Origin: Gilvimarinus agarilyticus
GTDB taxonomy: Bacteria; Pseudomonadota; Gammaproteobacteria; Pseudomonadales; Cellvibrionaceae
DNA length: 64,000 nt
Assembly: GCF_000832015.1 (NCBI RefSeq)
Contig: NZ_JXCJ01000001.1
Location: forward strand, 2,947,900-3,011,899
Direction of reading: 5' to 3'
The notes under the pieces were generated by a model. The model searched no databases. It was given only the letters and a program-made list of their open reading frames with translations, and had not been told where the DNA came from. Shown piece by piece: positions 1 to 10,494 of the stretch. The number at the start of each line of letters is the position of its first letter. Position 1 is the stretch's first letter. The translations under genes were made by a program, and so were the position numbers.

Positions 1-608
1 AAAAAATACGTCAGCTCGAGGCGTCTCACCACAAACGTACACCCGTTGTCGCCCTCACCGCCCACTCGCTTACCGAGCACAAAACGGATCTTTTAATCGC
101 CGGGCTTGACGACTGCATTCGCAAGCCCGTCACCGAGGCGCAACTGGCGCAAATGTTAAACCGCTGGACGGGACTTACCATCAACCAGCAACGCCAAATC
201 CCGTTACCGCCAACCGACACCAGCGAGCCTGAGGACTCGGGAAGCCCGGTCAACATATCTCAGTGCCTGGCATTGTCCAACCACAAAGCCGACCTGGCCC
301 GGGATATGTTGGTGATGCTTATCGACAGCCTGGAAACCGAGCAAAACGCCTTTAATGCCGCCTACGAAGCTGAGGATTACGCCCTGCTACAGGAGCAAAT
401 CCACAAACTTTACGGTAGCTGTTGCTATACCGGCGTGCCACACTTACGCAGCATTACCGGGCTTCTCGATAAAGCGTTGAGCGCTGGGCAGGCCAACGAT
501 TTAGCGCCCACAATGGTCTGCCTGAACAACGCCATCGAGCACTTACTGGCGTGGGGCAAAAGCCACAATATCGATGAGCTTTTTGGTTTTACGGCACCCA
601 AGACTTAA
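1..608 (+). CDS. C-terminal part of a hybrid sensor kinase (GacS/BarA-like): receiver end plus HPt domain
   Basis: The reading frame is already open at position 3, so the gene begins before the window. The first 50 or so codons are the end of a response-regulator receiver domain: VVALTAH (the conserved Thr/Ser strand), then an AGLDDCIRKPV stretch holding the conserved Lys. A linker leads into a histidine phosphotransfer domain with QIHKLYGSC, where the His encoded at 402-404 is the likely phospho-acceptor. Receiver-HPt order at the C-terminus is typical of tripartite hybrid kinases of the BarA/GacS type, which phosphorylate UvrY/GacA. The kinase part is not visible, so the exact family is inferred. 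It converges on recO with 16 bases between the stops. Confidence 0.75.
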   Translation, partial: KIRQLEASHHKRTPVVALTAHSLTEHKTDLLIAGLDDCIRKPVTEAQLAQMLNRWTGLTINQQRQIPLPPTDTSEPEDSGSPVNISQCLALSNHKADLARDMLVMLIDSLETEQNAFNAAYEAEDYALLQEQIHKLYGSCCYTGVPHLRSITGLLDKALSAGQANDLAPTMVCLNNAIEHLLAWGKSHNIDELFGFTAPKT

Positions 609-624
609 AAAAGCGAGCGAGCGG

Positions 625-1320
625 TTAAAGAAAAAGCTGGCGGGATTTGAGTGGCTGATCGCCCAACAATGGCTGCAACAGCGTACGGCTAATATGTTTG
701 GCGGCTCGTTTTGTCTCGGCCAACTCGTAAGAGTCTTCAGCAATAGCAATCAAGTTAGCACCCAGATAATAGCGGCCTCGCTCATCCGGGGCCGATTCAA
801 TAAACCCCTCTTGTGGTTCTAAGCGGTACCAGGCGTCCGCCATCAATGGGCTTCCGGTGTGCGCCTCACAGTGCCAATCGATTGCGTAGCCCAACTCTTG
901 CAACAGCTGTCTTTCAAAGCGCCGCAGCACCACCTCTACATCCTGATCGCCCGCGAGCGCCCTTAGCGCCTCGGTGTAGTATTCAAACAAATGAGGACAG
1001 CTATCCCACTCTGACAGTACCCGGCGCAGCAACTCGTTAAGGTATAAGCCCGAAAACAGCCGATTGCCCGTAAGCGGCAAGCCATGGCCGGTACTTTCCA
1101 ACGACAACAACAGCTGCAGTGAGTCTTTACCCTGAAAGGAGATAAGTAGAGGAATAAACGGATTCAGCAGCGGGCGCTGGCTGTTTTTGCCCCGCCTGGC
1201 TCCCCGGGCTACGGCGCACAGCCGGCCGTAGTCGGGGGTAAAAAAGTCCACCAAAAAACTGGTGTCCCGGTAAGGTCTGGCGTGGACCACAAACGCCGGT
1301 TGTAGCTCGACGCGCTGCAT
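625..1320 (-). CDS. recO: DNA repair protein RecO
   Basis: RecO works with RecR (and RecF) to load RecA onto SSB-coated single-stranded DNA and anneals complementary strands. The 231-residue product has the family's usual length. The N-terminal OB-fold is recognisable from the AFVVHARPYRDTS and VDFFTPDYGRL stretches, followed by RGARRGK, which fits the basic DNA-binding loop. The ATG is four bases after the era stop, so it is the last gene of the lepA-lepB-DUF4845-rnc-era-recO run and is probably translationally coupled to era. This order is standard in gammaproteobacteria. Confidence 0.95.
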   Translation of the reverse strand: MQRVELQPAFVVHARPYRDTSFLVDFFTPDYGRLCAVARGARRGKNSQRPLLNPFIPLLISFQGKDSLQLLLSLESTGHGLPLTGNRLFSGLYLNELLRRVLSEWDSCPHLFEYYTEALRALAGDQDVEVVLRRFERQLLQELGYAIDWHCEAHTGSPLMADAWYRLEPQEGFIESAPDERGRYYLGANLIAIAEDSYELAETKRAAKHISRTLLQPLLGDQPLKSRQLFL

Positions 1321-1324
1321 GGGG

Positions 1325-2227
1325 TTATAGGTCGTCGTACCCTAAGCTGCGCAGTGCACGCGAGTCATCGGACCAACCAGATTTAACCTTAACCCATAAG
1401 TTAAGCATCACTTTTGTATCCAGCAGTTTTTCCATATCGAGCCGCGCCTGCTGCCCAATCTGCTTAATTCGATCGCCTTTATTGCCAATTAATATACGCT
1501 TTTGTCCTTCGCGCTCGACCAGGATGACCGCGCCAATATGCAAAACCGCTCCGCGCTGTTTGTACTCTTCAATCTCCACGGCCATCTGGTGTGGCAACTC
1601 ATCGCCGAGCTGGCGGGTAATTTTCTCACGGACAATCTCGGACACCATAAAGCGCGCCGAGCGATCGGTAAACTGATCATCGTCAAACATATGCATCCCT
1701 TCGGGGATGTAGTTGAGGATGATACTTTCTAAACGATCCAGGTTCGCGCCACGCAGCGCCGATAGCGGGATAATTTCGGCCACCCCTAAGCGGCTGGATA
1801 ACTCTTGCAAGTGAGGTAGCAGCTGATTTTTGTCTTCCAACAAATCGACTTTGTTGACCACCAAAATAATGGGCGAGCGAGAGTTTTCAAGCTGCTGTGC
1901 CACCATTTCGTCTTCTTCATTCCACACCAACCTATCCACCACAAACAAAACTAGATCAACGTCTTTCATGGCCGCACCGGCGGCGCGGTTCATGTAGCGG
2001 TTAATGGCGCGCGGCTCGTGCTTGTGTAACCCTGGGGTATCGACAAAAATTACCTGGTCGGCGCCCTCGGTTTTAATACCGGTGACGTTGTTGCGCGTCG
2101 TTTGTGGTTTGCGCGAGGTAATACTGACCTTTTGACCCAGCATATGGTTCAACAGAGTTGATTTGCCCACATTGGGCCGCCCGACAATGGCCACATAGCC
2201 ACAGCGCGTTACGGGTTGATCACTCAT
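1325..2227 (-). CDS. era: GTPase Era
   Basis: Era is an essential GTPase that binds the 3' end of 16S rRNA and assists 30S maturation. The 300-residue protein shows all G motifs: GRPNVGKS (about residues 16-23), DTPG (63-66), NKVD (125-128) and SAL (about 156-158). The C-terminal KH domain is marked by the [13 protein letters not shown] segment. The ATG lies two bases after the rnc stop, indicating translational coupling. Length and motif spacing are normal. Confidence 0.98.
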   Translation of the reverse strand: MSDQPVTRCGYVAIVGRPNVGKSTLLNHMLGQKVSITSRKPQTTRNNVTGIKTEGADQVIFVDTPGLHKHEPRAINRYMNRAAGAAMKDVDLVLFVVDRLVWNEEDEMVAQQLENSRSPIILVVNKVDLLEDKNQLLPHLQELSSRLGVAEIIPLSALRGANLDRLESIILNYIPEGMHMFDDDQFTDRSARFMVSEIVREKITRQLGDELPHQMAVEIEEYKQRGAVLHIGAVILVEREGQKRILIGNKGDRIKQIGQQARLDMEKLLDTKVMLNLWVKVKSGWSDDSRALRSLGYDDL

Positions 2228-2229
2228 GG

Positions 2230-2907
2230 TTAAACTCCAAGACGCTTTAATGCCTGTGCGGCAGATTTTTTTTCCGCAACCCGGCGGCTACTGGCCCGCG
2301 CGCGCTCCGGCGTATCCAGCAGCGAGACATGACACTCGACAGTAAAAACCTGCGCGTGCGCTTCGCCCTCGACTTCTGCCACCCGGTAATCCGGCAGTGG
2401 CTGCTGGCGACTTTGCATATACTCTTGCAGGCGTGTTTTGGCGTCTTTAGCCGGGGTGTCTAAGCCTAAAGCCTCAATCCTTGTCTGGTACCACGCCTGC
2501 ACTCGCTCGCGACAGGTTTCCATGCCGGCCTCAATGTAAATAGCACCGATAATGGCCTCAACGGCGTCGGCCAAAATCGAGTCGCGGCGGTGGCCGCCGC
2601 TTTTCATCTCGCCCTCGCCCAGCAGCAGGCAGGGGCCAATGTCAAATTCACGGGCGATCTCGGCCAGGGTTTCACCTTTCACCATCTGCGCGCGCAAGCG
2701 GCTTAGCTGTCCTTCACGCGCATCAGTGAATTTAGTAAACAGTGCTTCACCGACGATAAAATTTAAAATAGAGTCGCCCAAAAACTCGAGCCGCTCGTTG
2801 TTTTGCGCGCCAACACTGCGGTGGCTTAGGGCCAAACGCAAGCGCTCAGCTTGCTCAAACCGATAACCTATCCGGCTTTGCAGGCGCTCAAATATAATAT
2901 CCTTCAC
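2230..2907 (-). CDS. rnc: Ribonuclease III
   Basis: RNase III cleaves double-stranded RNA, including the 30S rRNA precursor and some mRNAs. The signature [11 protein letters not shown] lies near residues 38-48 of the chosen start, and a double-stranded-RNA-binding domain fills the C-terminal third (TRLQEYMQ onward, ending with KKSAAQAL). I prefer the GTG at 2907, which sits immediately after the DUF4845 stop and gives a family-typical 225 residues beginning [11 protein letters not shown] longer frame runs to a GTG at 2949, inside the upstream gene. Coupled to era downstream. Confidence 0.95.
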   Translation of the reverse strand: MKDIIFERLQSRIGYRFEQAERLRLALSHRSVGAQNNERLEFLGDSILNFIVGEALFTKFTDAREGQLSRLRAQMVKGETLAEIAREFDIGPCLLLGEGEMKSGGHRRDSILADAVEAIIGAIYIEAGMETCRERVQAWYQTRIEALGLDTPAKDAKTRLQEYMQSRQQPLPDYRVAEVEGEAHAQVFTVECHVSLLDTPERARASSRRVAEKKSAAQALKRLGV

Positions 2908-2908
2908 A

Positions 2909-3313
2909 CTAATATTCCGCCGCCTTACAGCATTCGTCCGGGCGATCACTATCGAGCACGTTCTTAAAGCTCAACACTAAATCAATGTTGTGAATAAGCG
3001 GCACCCGAGACTCATACTCGTTAACCACCAGCACATTACGCGCGTTGCGGATAACATCAATTTGTTTAGCGCCTTCACTGCGCACATTGTTAATCGAGTA
3101 ATAGCGGTTCATCGCACTTTTGATTTGGCTGGTACTCATTTTAGCCAAATCGGGGTTGTCTTCTGCCAAGGTTTTTAAGCCTGTGGTGATGTAGTAGTTC
3201 TCGGCATAAACCGGCACCACCTTAAAGGCGAACAGCATTAAAAAGGCGCCAATTACAAGAACCAGCAACAGTGATATAGCCGATAAACCCGATTGCTTTT
3301 GCTTTGCTCGCAT
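2909..3313 (-). CDS. DUF4845 membrane-anchored protein
   Basis: A 134-residue protein with a basic N-terminus, one hydrophobic segment (about residues 10-30, rich in Leu, Val and Phe) and a soluble remainder that would face the periplasm. It matches the DUF4845 family, which is regularly found between lepB and rnc in gammaproteobacteria; its function is unknown. The ATG has an AGGGGA Shine-Dalgarno sequence at good spacing. Its stop nearly touches the preferred rnc start, so the two are probably coupled. Confidence 0.85.
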   Translation of the reverse strand: MRAKQKQSGLSAISLLLVLVIGAFLMLFAFKVVPVYAENYYITTGLKTLAEDNPDLAKMSTSQIKSAMNRYYSINNVRSEGAKQIDVIRNARNVLVVNEYESRVPLIHNIDLVLSFKNVLDSDRPDECCKAAEY

Positions 3314-3385
3314 AACATTCCCCTGCGCAATGCGCTTTGCTATTACAACACCACTATCAACGTCTTCACGTTAACCCCATACGGG

Positions 3386-4243
3386 TTAATCGATCTTACC
3401 TACCCGGTCAAAACTCGGCAGGCTAAGCAAACTCTCCCAGTGCATCCACACAACCACAGCCTTACCGACGATATTCTCTTCAGGTACAAATGGGTCATCC
3501 CAGCCGCGACTATCAAAGCTATTGTCGCGATTATCGCCAACCATAAAATAATGCCCCTTCGGCACTGTCCAGGCGCCGCGCACACTGTAGCGCCCAGGGC
3601 GTAAATATTTGCGTGCGGTAAACTCGTGCTCGCCAATGGTTTCTTGTGTCAGGCGAAATTGCGGCTGGCCCGCAGGCAATACGGCCTGTAGCTCTTCAGA
3701 TACCGCCTCACCGTTAATGGTAAGCTTGTGGTTCACATACTCGACTTTATCGCCAGGCAAGCCAATCACCCGTTTAATATAGTAAGTATCCGGCAGGTGT
3801 GGCGGAAAAAACACCATCACATCACCACGCTCAGGCTTGTTAACCGGGATCACCTCTTTATTAATAACCGGCAGCCGTATGCCGTAGGTGTATTTATTCA
3901 CCAGAATAAAGTCACCCACATCCAGGGTTGGCTCCATGGAGCTTGACGGTATTTGAAACGGCTCGACCAAAAACGAACGCACCACAAACACCAACAGCAA
4001 TACCGGAAAAAACGACTTACTGTACTCCACCAGCACCGGCTCGCGGCTCGCCTGGCCTATAGCCTGCTGGTAGGCGGTGTCTTCCGGCGCCGCCTCGCTG
4101 CTGTCAGCGCGTTTAAACTGAGCGTTAACCGCGGCGACCTTTTCGCGTCGGGCGCGGGCCAAAAAGAAAATATCGTACAGCCAGATAACGCCGGTAAAGA
4201 ACACACCCAGCGTTAAAATCAAAGGAAGGTTTATATTACCCAT
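3386..4243 (-). CDS. lepB: Signal peptidase I
   Basis: LepB cleaves signal peptides from secreted pre-proteins at the outer face of the inner membrane. Two N-terminal membrane segments lie at about residues 5-28 and 78-92. Catalytic Ser is in PSSSMEPTL (about residue 102) and the general-base Lys in YYIKRVIGLPGD (about 157). The GDNRDNSFDSRGW box is intact. At 285 residues it matches the E. coli-type enzyme. It lies 18 bases after lepA, as is common in bacteria. Confidence 0.97.
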   Translation of the reverse strand: MGNINLPLILTLGVFFTGVIWLYDIFFLARARREKVAAVNAQFKRADSSEAAPEDTAYQQAIGQASREPVLVEYSKSFFPVLLLVFVVRSFLVEPFQIPSSSMEPTLDVGDFILVNKYTYGIRLPVINKEVIPVNKPERGDVMVFFPPHLPDTYYIKRVIGLPGDKVEYVNHKLTINGEAVSEELQAVLPAGQPQFRLTQETIGEHEFTARKYLRPGRYSVRGAWTVPKGHYFMVGDNRDNSFDSRGWDDPFVPEENIVGKAVVVWMHWESLLSLPSFDRVGKID

Positions 4244-4261
4244 AAGACGGTATGGCCCTGC

Positions 4262-6064
4262 TTAGCTATCAACTTTTAACACGGCCAAAAACGCCGACTG
4301 TGGTATTTCAACATTGCCCACTTGCTTCATGCGCTTTTTACCTTCTTTTTGCTTTTGCAGCAGCTTTTTCTTACGTGAGGCATCGCCCCCGTAACACTTA
4401 GCCGTTACATTTTTACGCAGCGCTTTCACAGTGGTACGGGCAATAACATGGCCGCCAATCGCCGCCTGAATGGCAACATCAAACATCTGGCGAGGAATCA
4501 ACTCTTTCATTTTCTCGGTCAGGTTGCGCCCCATGCTTTGCGCGTGATCGCGGTGAACAATCAAGGCCAGCGCATCCACGCGGTCGCCATTAATCAAAAC
4601 ATCTAAGCGCACCAGGTTGGCTTGCTGAAAATGCGTAAAACTGTAATCGAGCGAGGCAAAACCACGACTCACTGATTTAAGGCGATCAAAAAAGTCCAGT
4701 ACAACTTCGTTCATGGGCAGGTCGTACTTTACCGACACCTGCTTGCCCATGTAGTGCATGTCGCGCTGTATGCCGCGTTTTTCAGAGCACAGCGTAATCA
4801 CCGAGCCCAGGTGTTCTTGCGGCACTAAGATGTTTGCCTCGACGATGGGCTCGCGCATCTCCTCGATCACACCGATATCGGGCAGCGATGAGGGGTTATC
4901 TACGTAGATAATATCGCCATTGCTCTTTACCACCTCGTACACTACCGTCGGCGCACTGGTAATCAAGTCGAGGTCGTATTCGCGCTCTAGCCGCTCCTGG
5001 ATAATCTCCATGTGCAGCATGCCGAGAAAACCACAGCGAAACCCAAAGCCAAGCGCATCAGAGCTTTCAGGCTCAAAGAATAACGAGGCATCGTTCAGGG
5101 TTAACTTTTGCAGGGCATCGCGGAAGTTTTCAAAGTCATCGGAGCTAACCGGGAACATACCCGCGTACACCTGCGGCTTAATTTTTTGGAACCCCGGTAA
5201 CGCCGGCGTATCCGGGTGGGCGCTACTGATAATGGTATCACCCACCGGCGCGCCCTGAATCTCTTTGATACCGGCGACAATAAACCCTACTTCACCGGCT
5301 TTGAGCTCTTTTAGCTTGTGCAGCTTGGGGTTAAACACACCCACGCTATCAACCACATGAGCCTTACCAATCGACTTAGTGACGATTTTGTCCTTAACCT
5401 TTAACGTGCCTTGAGTCACTCGCACCAGCGAGACGACCCCCATGTAATTGTCAAACCAGGAGTCGATGATCAGCGCTTGCAACGGGGCGTCTACATCGCC
5501 CACTGGCGGCGGTACCAAGCGCACCAACTCTTCCAGGACGTCTTCCATGCCAAGACCTGATTTGGCGCTGCAGCGCACCGCCTCGGTGGCATCGATGCCA
5601 ATCACATCTTCAATTTCTTGCGCAACACGGTCGGGCTCGGCCTGGGGCAAGTCCATCTTGTTAAGTACCGGAATCACCTCCAGCCCTTGCTCGATGGCGG
5701 TGTAACAGTTGGCCACCGATTGCGCCTCAACGCCCTGGGCGGCGTCGACGACCAGTAGCGCGCCCTCACAGGCCGACAGCGAGCGAGACACCTCGTACGA
5801 GAAGTCCACGTGGCCGGGGGTGTCGATAAAGTTAAGCTGGTAGGTCTTACCGTCGCGGGCCGAGGTAAAGCTCAGCGTCACGCTCTGCGCTTTAATAGTA
5901 ATGCCCCGCTCACGCTCAATATCCATCGAGTCCAGCACTTGCTGGTCCATCTCACGCTCGGTGAGGCCCCCGCACATCTGAATAAAACGGTCGGCGATGG
6001 TGGATTTGCCGTGGTCGATATGGGCAATGATCGAAAAATTGCGAATATGGCTTAGGTCAGTCAC
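4262..6064 (-). CDS. lepA: Elongation factor 4 (LepA)
   Basis: LepA is a ribosome-associated translational GTPase that influences initiation and elongation. The G1 motif AHIDHGKS, the DTPGHVDF G3 motif and NKMDLP G4 motif are present, and the unique C-terminal basic domain ([15 protein letters not shown]) is intact. I chose the GTG at 6064, giving [11 protein letters not shown], the usual LepA N-terminus, and about 600 residues. An in-frame GTG at 6079 would add five residues, but the AAGG sequence directly abuts it, whereas it lies at a usable though long distance from 6064. First gene of the operon. Confidence 0.97.
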   Translation of the reverse strand: MTDLSHIRNFSIIAHIDHGKSTIADRFIQMCGGLTEREMDQQVLDSMDIERERGITIKAQSVTLSFTSARDGKTYQLNFIDTPGHVDFSYEVSRSLSACEGALLVVDAAQGVEAQSVANCYTAIEQGLEVIPVLNKMDLPQAEPDRVAQEIEDVIGIDATEAVRCSAKSGLGMEDVLEELVRLVPPPVGDVDAPLQALIIDSWFDNYMGVVSLVRVTQGTLKVKDKIVTKSIGKAHVVDSVGVFNPKLHKLKELKAGEVGFIVAGIKEIQGAPVGDTIISSAHPDTPALPGFQKIKPQVYAGMFPVSSDDFENFRDALQKLTLNDASLFFEPESSDALGFGFRCGFLGMLHMEIIQERLEREYDLDLITSAPTVVYEVVKSNGDIIYVDNPSSLPDIGVIEEMREPIVEANILVPQEHLGSVITLCSEKRGIQRDMHYMGKQVSVKYDLPMNEVVLDFFDRLKSVSRGFASLDYSFTHFQQANLVRLDVLINGDRVDALALIVHRDHAQSMGRNLTEKMKELIPRQMFDVAIQAAIGGHVIARTTVKALRKNVTAKCYGGDASRKKKLLQKQKEGKKRMKQVGNVEIPQSAFLAVLKVDS

Positions 6065-6220
6065 GAATTTGAGGCACACCTTGAGTTGAACATGTCCGGG
6101 CTCGCGCCCGTAAAGCCGGCAAGTGTAGCTTATTTACCTTTGCCGTGCTACGCGCCGCAGCGCGCTTTCGCACGCCAATTTTGCTAGAATCGCCGCTTTG
6201 CCAATTAACCGAGACACCCC

Positions 6221-7363
6221 ATGAGCCAGACACCCCATTCTGCCACTGTGCAACTCGCCTGCGATTTAATCGCCCGCCGCTCTGTCACCCCCGAAGACGC
6301 CGGCTGCCAAGCACTGATGATCGAGCGCCTGGAGCGCATTGGGTTTCAGGTAGAGCATTTACGCTTTGGTGAAGTGGACAACTTTTGGGCCGTTCGCGGC
6401 GACAGCGGCCCCATTGTGGTGTTCGCCGGTCATACCGACGTGGTACCCACTGGCCCAGAGCAAAACTGGCAACACCCGCCGTTTGAGCCCGTCGTGCGCG
6501 ACGGCATGATCCTCGGGCGCGGTGCCGCCGACATGAAAGGCTCGCTGGCGGCCATGGTGGTTGCCTGCGAGCGCTTCGTTAGCGAGCACCCAGATCACAC
6601 CGGCCGTATCGGCTTTTTGATCACCAGCGATGAAGAGGGGCCCGCCGCCAACGGCACCGTTAAAGTGATCGAGTGGCTGCAAGAGCGCAAGCAAGACATC
6701 GACTGGTGTATTGTCGGCGAGCCCTCCAGCACTACTTTAGTAGGCGATGTTATCAAAAATGGCCGTCGCGGCTCGCTGGGCGCCGAGCTAACGGTAAAAG
6801 GTACTCAGGGGCACGTGGCCTACCCGCACCTGGCCGAAAACCCTATACATAGCTTTGCTCCCGCGCTGGCTGAACTCGCCAGCACTCACTGGGATAATGG
6901 CAACGAATTTTTCCCCGCCAGCAGTTTTCAGGTTTCTAATCTGAATGCCGGCACCGGTGCCACCAATGTGATTCCGGGCGAGGCGCACGTCGTATTTAAC
7001 TTTCGCTTCTCGACTGAGCTAACCGACGCCGAGCTGCGCAGCCGCACCGAGGCGATTTTGGATCGTCACGGCCTGCAATACGAATTGACCTGGAAACTAA
7101 GTGGCCAGCCGTTTTTAACCCCTCGGGGCAGCCTGGTCGATGCCGTGGTAGACGCAGTAGCCGATACCACCGGCCGCACGCCGGAGCTCTCTACCAGCGG
7201 TGGCACCTCTGACGGTCGGTTTATTGCGCCCACCGGCGCTCAAGTGATTGAGCTGGGCCCCATAAATTCCACCATCCATAAAGTCGACGAGTGTATCAGT
7301 GCCGACGACCTGGATACCCTTACCGTCATCTACTGCAAAAGCTTGGTGAACCTATTAGGTTAA
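6221..7363 (+). CDS. dapE: Succinyl-diaminopimelate desuccinylase
   Basis: DapE hydrolyses N-succinyl-LL-diaminopimelate in the lysine and peptidoglycan-precursor pathway. It is a dinuclear zinc M20-family hydrolase. Metal-ligand and catalytic residues are visible: His71 in [12 protein letters not shown], Asp104 in GAADMKG, and the EEG of SDEEG (Glu138/139). At 380 residues it has the usual size. It is transcribed divergently from lepA. Its TAA stop overlaps the stop of the convergent gene in a shared TTAA. A second lysine-pathway gene, dapA, lies about 22 kb away. Confidence 0.97.
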   Translation: MSQTPHSATVQLACDLIARRSVTPEDAGCQALMIERLERIGFQVEHLRFGEVDNFWAVRGDSGPIVVFAGHTDVVPTGPEQNWQHPPFEPVVRDGMILGRGAADMKGSLAAMVVACERFVSEHPDHTGRIGFLITSDEEGPAANGTVKVIEWLQERKQDIDWCIVGEPSSTTLVGDVIKNGRRGSLGAELTVKGTQGHVAYPHLAENPIHSFAPALAELASTHWDNGNEFFPASSFQVSNLNAGTGATNVIPGEAHVVFNFRFSTELTDAELRSRTEAILDRHGLQYELTWKLSGQPFLTPRGSLVDAVVDAVADTTGRTPELSTSGGTSDGRFIAPTGAQVIELGPINSTIHKVDECISADDLDTLTVIYCKSLVNLLG

Positions 7364-8253
7364 GGCGCGGCTTCTGCCCAGTCGCGCTCAAGCTCGATCA
7401 CTTTGCGATGCTCACTATTCAGCTGTTGCTCGGCCCACTGAAAGCGCGGAATCGACTGATACAGCGCGGCAAACTGGCCCGTTTGCTGCGCTCGCCTCAG
7501 GCCCAACGCCAGTCTCTCAGCCAGCGGCTGATCACCACGGCGCACAAAAAAGTAAGTGTAGCTTGGGTACTTGAGCAGTATATGTGGCTCAATGGCCAGA
7601 TCCAACTCGGGATAAAAATACAACTCTGAAGTAATCTGGTGTATTCCGCGCGAGAAGTAATCAAACCGCCCCGCCGCCAGCATCCGAAACAACTTGCCGT
7701 AACCGGTGACCGCCACATAAGGCAGCCCATTGTCGGCCATAATGCTAGCGTCTACCCACTGGGCGTTCATGCCGCCGGTTAATCCCTGCAAATCTTCCAG
7801 GGTTTGCACAGCCGCAAATTTACTGTCGTCGCCGCGACGAATAAGCAACATCCGGTAATGATTAAGCTCCCCCAACAAAGGCACATGAATCGCACGCATT
7901 TGCCGCTCGCTAGTCTGGTCGGTTACCAGCCAAATAACGTCGACCTGGCCTTGCTGTAAGCTGGCTTTTAACCGATCATCCGCAAAATACACCGCGGGCG
8001 GCTCTAAACAGTAATCGCCATACTCATCCGTTGTTGCGTCGAGCGCCAGTTTGAGTAACCGGGTAAAATAGTAAGCATCGTCGGTGGGCTCTGCGGCGTG
8101 ATAAATAGGTGCGGTAATCACCACACACTCGGCCGAGTCGCCCTGCCCGCATGTGCTGTCACAACCGGCGGCAGCCGCACCGCACAGAGTTAACAGCCAC
8201 GCCACAAAGCCGCTCATCCACGGCCAAGCAAGGCGCAACCTGCCCAGCATAGT
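7360..8253 (-). CDS. Periplasmic substrate-binding-like protein (SBP_bac_3 type)
   Basis: The product looks like a stand-alone extracellular solute-binding protein related to amino-acid ABC-type binding proteins. The chosen ATG at 8253 gives a convincing signal peptide ([12 protein letters not shown] then a hydrophobic core and AAAAGC). A longer frame reaching 8358 would bury that signal sequence. Central segments such as [12 protein letters not shown] and [17 protein letters not shown] resemble this fold, as does [13 protein letters not shown] near the C-terminus. No permease or ATPase genes lie nearby, so it may be a sensor-like or scavenging orphan. The ligand cannot be told. Confidence 0.7.
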   Translation of the reverse strand, partial: TMLGRLRLAWPWMSGFVAWLLTLCGAAAAGCDSTCGQGDSAECVVITAPIYHAAEPTDDAYYFTRLLKLALDATTDEYGDYCLEPPAVYFADDRLKASLQQGQVDVIWLVTDQTSERQMRAIHVPLLGELNHYRMLLIRRGDDSKFAAVQTLEDLQGLTGGMNAQWVDASIMADNGLPYVAVTGYGKLFRMLAAGRFDYFSRGIHQITSELYFYPELDLAIEPHILLKYPSYTYFFVRRGDQPLAERLALGLRRAQQTGQFAALYQSIPRFQWAEQQLNSEHRKVIELERDWAEAAP

Positions 8254-8449
8254 CTTGCTGTCGCTGTTATTTTTTACACACTTAAACACATTCATTAACC
8301 GGCTAACGAAGTGGCTTTTACTGAGTATAAGCCGATTCCCTTCATATTGCCGAAGCAAACCGTCATGGCCGTGAAGCCACAGGCCAAACGCGCTACAATC
8401 ATCAGCTTAACCACGCTGTTTTAACCCGCTTCGTTTACAAGGCTTTCCT

Positions 8450-9673
8450 TTGACGGTTTATCTCGATTTTATCCGCCGCAGCTGGCCGCTGTTATGTTTT
8501 GGTTTTGTCAGTATTTTTTGGGGCAATTTTGGCCAGTCGTTTTTTGTCAGCTGGTACGGCGCCCACATTCAGGAGTCCCTCGGCCTCAGCGCGGCGGTTT
8601 ACGGCAGCTTATACTCGGCGGGCACCCTTGCCAGCGCTGTCACCATCATGACTGTGGGCGGCTATATTGATCGCTGGCCACTGCAACGCTTTGCCGCCGC
8701 CGTGGGGGCCGGCTTAATGCTGGCCTGCCTTATTATGGTTGCCAGCTACCACGCTTTAACCCTGCTGCTGGGGTTTTACTTGCTGCGCTTGTGCGGCCAG
8801 GGGTTACTGCCCCACACCGCGCAAACCACCATGGCACGCTATTTTGATGCCGATCGCGGTAAGGCCTTAAGCCTGTCCGCCAGCGGTGTGCCAGTCGGCG
8901 AGGTTATTTTGCCACTGCTAGCCGTTGCCCTCATTGCCGTCGTGGGCTGGCGCGGTAGCTGGCTGGTGTTTGCCGCGTCAGTACCACTGCTTTACCTGCC
9001 GCTTATTCTGTTCTTTTTACGCCGCGCGCCGCAAGACACCAACACGCCACCGCTACAGCAAGCCAATGCGGCGCACACAAGCAGCAAAGGCCGGCGCCAT
9101 ATGCTGGGGGATTACCGATTTTGGTTAGCCCTGCCGGCGGTGCTGGCCGCGCCCTTTATTGTGACCGGTGTCTTTATTCAACAAAGCTTTATCTTAAGCG
9201 CCAAGGGTTGGGACCCTCTGTGGCTGGCAAGCTGCTTTATTATGTATGGCGTGGCCCACTGGCTGGCCTCGCTGCTGGCGGGTGTGTTGGTCGATTTATT
9301 CAGTGCCCGGCGCCTGTTGCCCGTGATGCACCTGCCATTAATTGCCGCCCTAGCGGTGCTCGCATTGTGCGAGGGTCAGTGGGTAGCACCGATATTTATG
9401 ATTCTTTTAGGCACCAGCATTGGTGTCGTGGGCCCTATTACCGGATCGCTTTGGGCCGAGGTGTACGGCACGGGCAAACTAGGCTCACTGCGTTCGTTAA
9501 TGACGGCGTTTATGGTACTCTCGACCGCCATCTCGCCCGTTTTGTTTGGCGCTTTGATCGATGCAGGTATTTCGGTGCGCGGCCTGTTTGGCAGCTGCGC
9601 CATTGGCGCCATCGCCGCCAGCATTATGGTGGCATTCTCTTACCCGCGCGCAACCCTAGAGCAGCTCGACTGA
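8450..9673 (+). CDS. MFS transporter
   Basis: A 407-residue major facilitator superfamily permease with about twelve hydrophobic segments and a central hydrophilic loop (about residues 190-220, Arg- and Gln-rich). The segment GGYIDRWPLQRF after the second helix resembles the MFS loop 2-3 motif, and GVLVDLFSARR is its repeat in the second half. The start is a TTG at 8450 with AAGG six bases upstream. No later Met leaves the first helix intact, so the rare start is well supported. The substrate is unknown. Stand-alone gene. Confidence 0.85.
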   Translation: MTVYLDFIRRSWPLLCFGFVSIFWGNFGQSFFVSWYGAHIQESLGLSAAVYGSLYSAGTLASAVTIMTVGGYIDRWPLQRFAAAVGAGLMLACLIMVASYHALTLLLGFYLLRLCGQGLLPHTAQTTMARYFDADRGKALSLSASGVPVGEVILPLLAVALIAVVGWRGSWLVFAASVPLLYLPLILFFLRRAPQDTNTPPLQQANAAHTSSKGRRHMLGDYRFWLALPAVLAAPFIVTGVFIQQSFILSAKGWDPLWLASCFIMYGVAHWLASLLAGVLVDLFSARRLLPVMHLPLIAALAVLALCEGQWVAPIFMILLGTSIGVVGPITGSLWAEVYGTGKLGSLRSLMTAFMVLSTAISPVLFGALIDAGISVRGLFGSCAIGAIAASIMVAFSYPRATLEQLD

Positions 9674-9747
9674 GCGCCATGGCGCACTACTACCGGTTAG
9701 AGACTGCTGCTATCATGCGGGCAAACGTTTAATCAGGGACTTATCTC

Positions 9748-10494
9748 GTGAGGACGCTATCGCGCATACTCTGGCCGGTGTTTTTACTAGGCCACTGGCT
9801 TAGTTGTGGCTTTATCGCTTGGATACTTCTGGCACAAGTGGATTTTGCTTATCCTGTCGCCTATCAGGCGCTGAATATAGATCAACATATTGCCCAGTAC
9901 GGCCCCGAGAATCGCTACCGCGATAACTTTGCCGATACCACCAAACAGCAGCACCGTGAGCTTTTTGGGCAGATTAACACTGCCATTCATCACGCCCCCG
10001 ACAAGCTGGCCACAATAACCTTCACCCCCTCCAATGGTGCCACCCAAACACTGCTGCGCCGCGATGAAGTACTGCATTTAACCGACGTTGCCCATCTTAT
10101 CGATGGCGTATACACACTGGGCTATGTTGCCTTAGCGGCGATGTTGCTAGGAGGATTTATTTTAGGCCGCCAGCGCTCTCGCTTGCCGCGCCCTAAAAAA
10201 GTCGTTGTCAGTGTCTGCGGCAGTATCGCGGCCACTATCGCAGTGGTGTTTATCGCGGGCCCCAAAAAAGTTTTTTATTATTTGCACACTTGGGTATTCC
10301 CGCCCGAGCACCCCTGGTTTTTTTACTACCAAGATTCCTTAATGACCACCCTAATGAAGGCCCCCGACTTGTTTGGGTTTATCGCCGCCTTACTGCTGGC
10401 CCTGTGGCTGCTGTTGTGGGGCGCCTCATTATTTGTAATCACGCGGCTCTGGCCTCGCCCGCACCTTAACGCCACCCACAAGGATCTAACATGA
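9748..10494 (+). CDS. Integral membrane protein resembling DUF1461
   Basis: A 248-residue protein with about four membrane segments (near residues 8-28, 122-140, 153-170 and 210-235) and a large extracytoplasmic loop after the first. The RRDEVLHLTDVAHL stretch before the second helix and WVFPPEHPWFFYYQDSL before the last helix resemble the DUF1461/TIGR01906 family of unknown function. That assignment is from memory of the motif pattern and is moderate. The GTG start has AGGGA eight bases upstream. The stop overlaps the next gene's ATG (ATGA), so the pair is co-translated. Confidence 0.6.
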   Translation: MRTLSRILWPVFLLGHWLSCGFIAWILLAQVDFAYPVAYQALNIDQHIAQYGPENRYRDNFADTTKQQHRELFGQINTAIHHAPDKLATITFTPSNGATQTLLRRDEVLHLTDVAHLIDGVYTLGYVALAAMLLGGFILGRQRSRLPRPKKVVVSVCGSIAATIAVVFIAGPKKVFYYLHTWVFPPEHPWFFYYQDSLMTTLMKAPDLFGFIAALLLALWLLLWGASLFVITRLWPRPHLNATHKDLT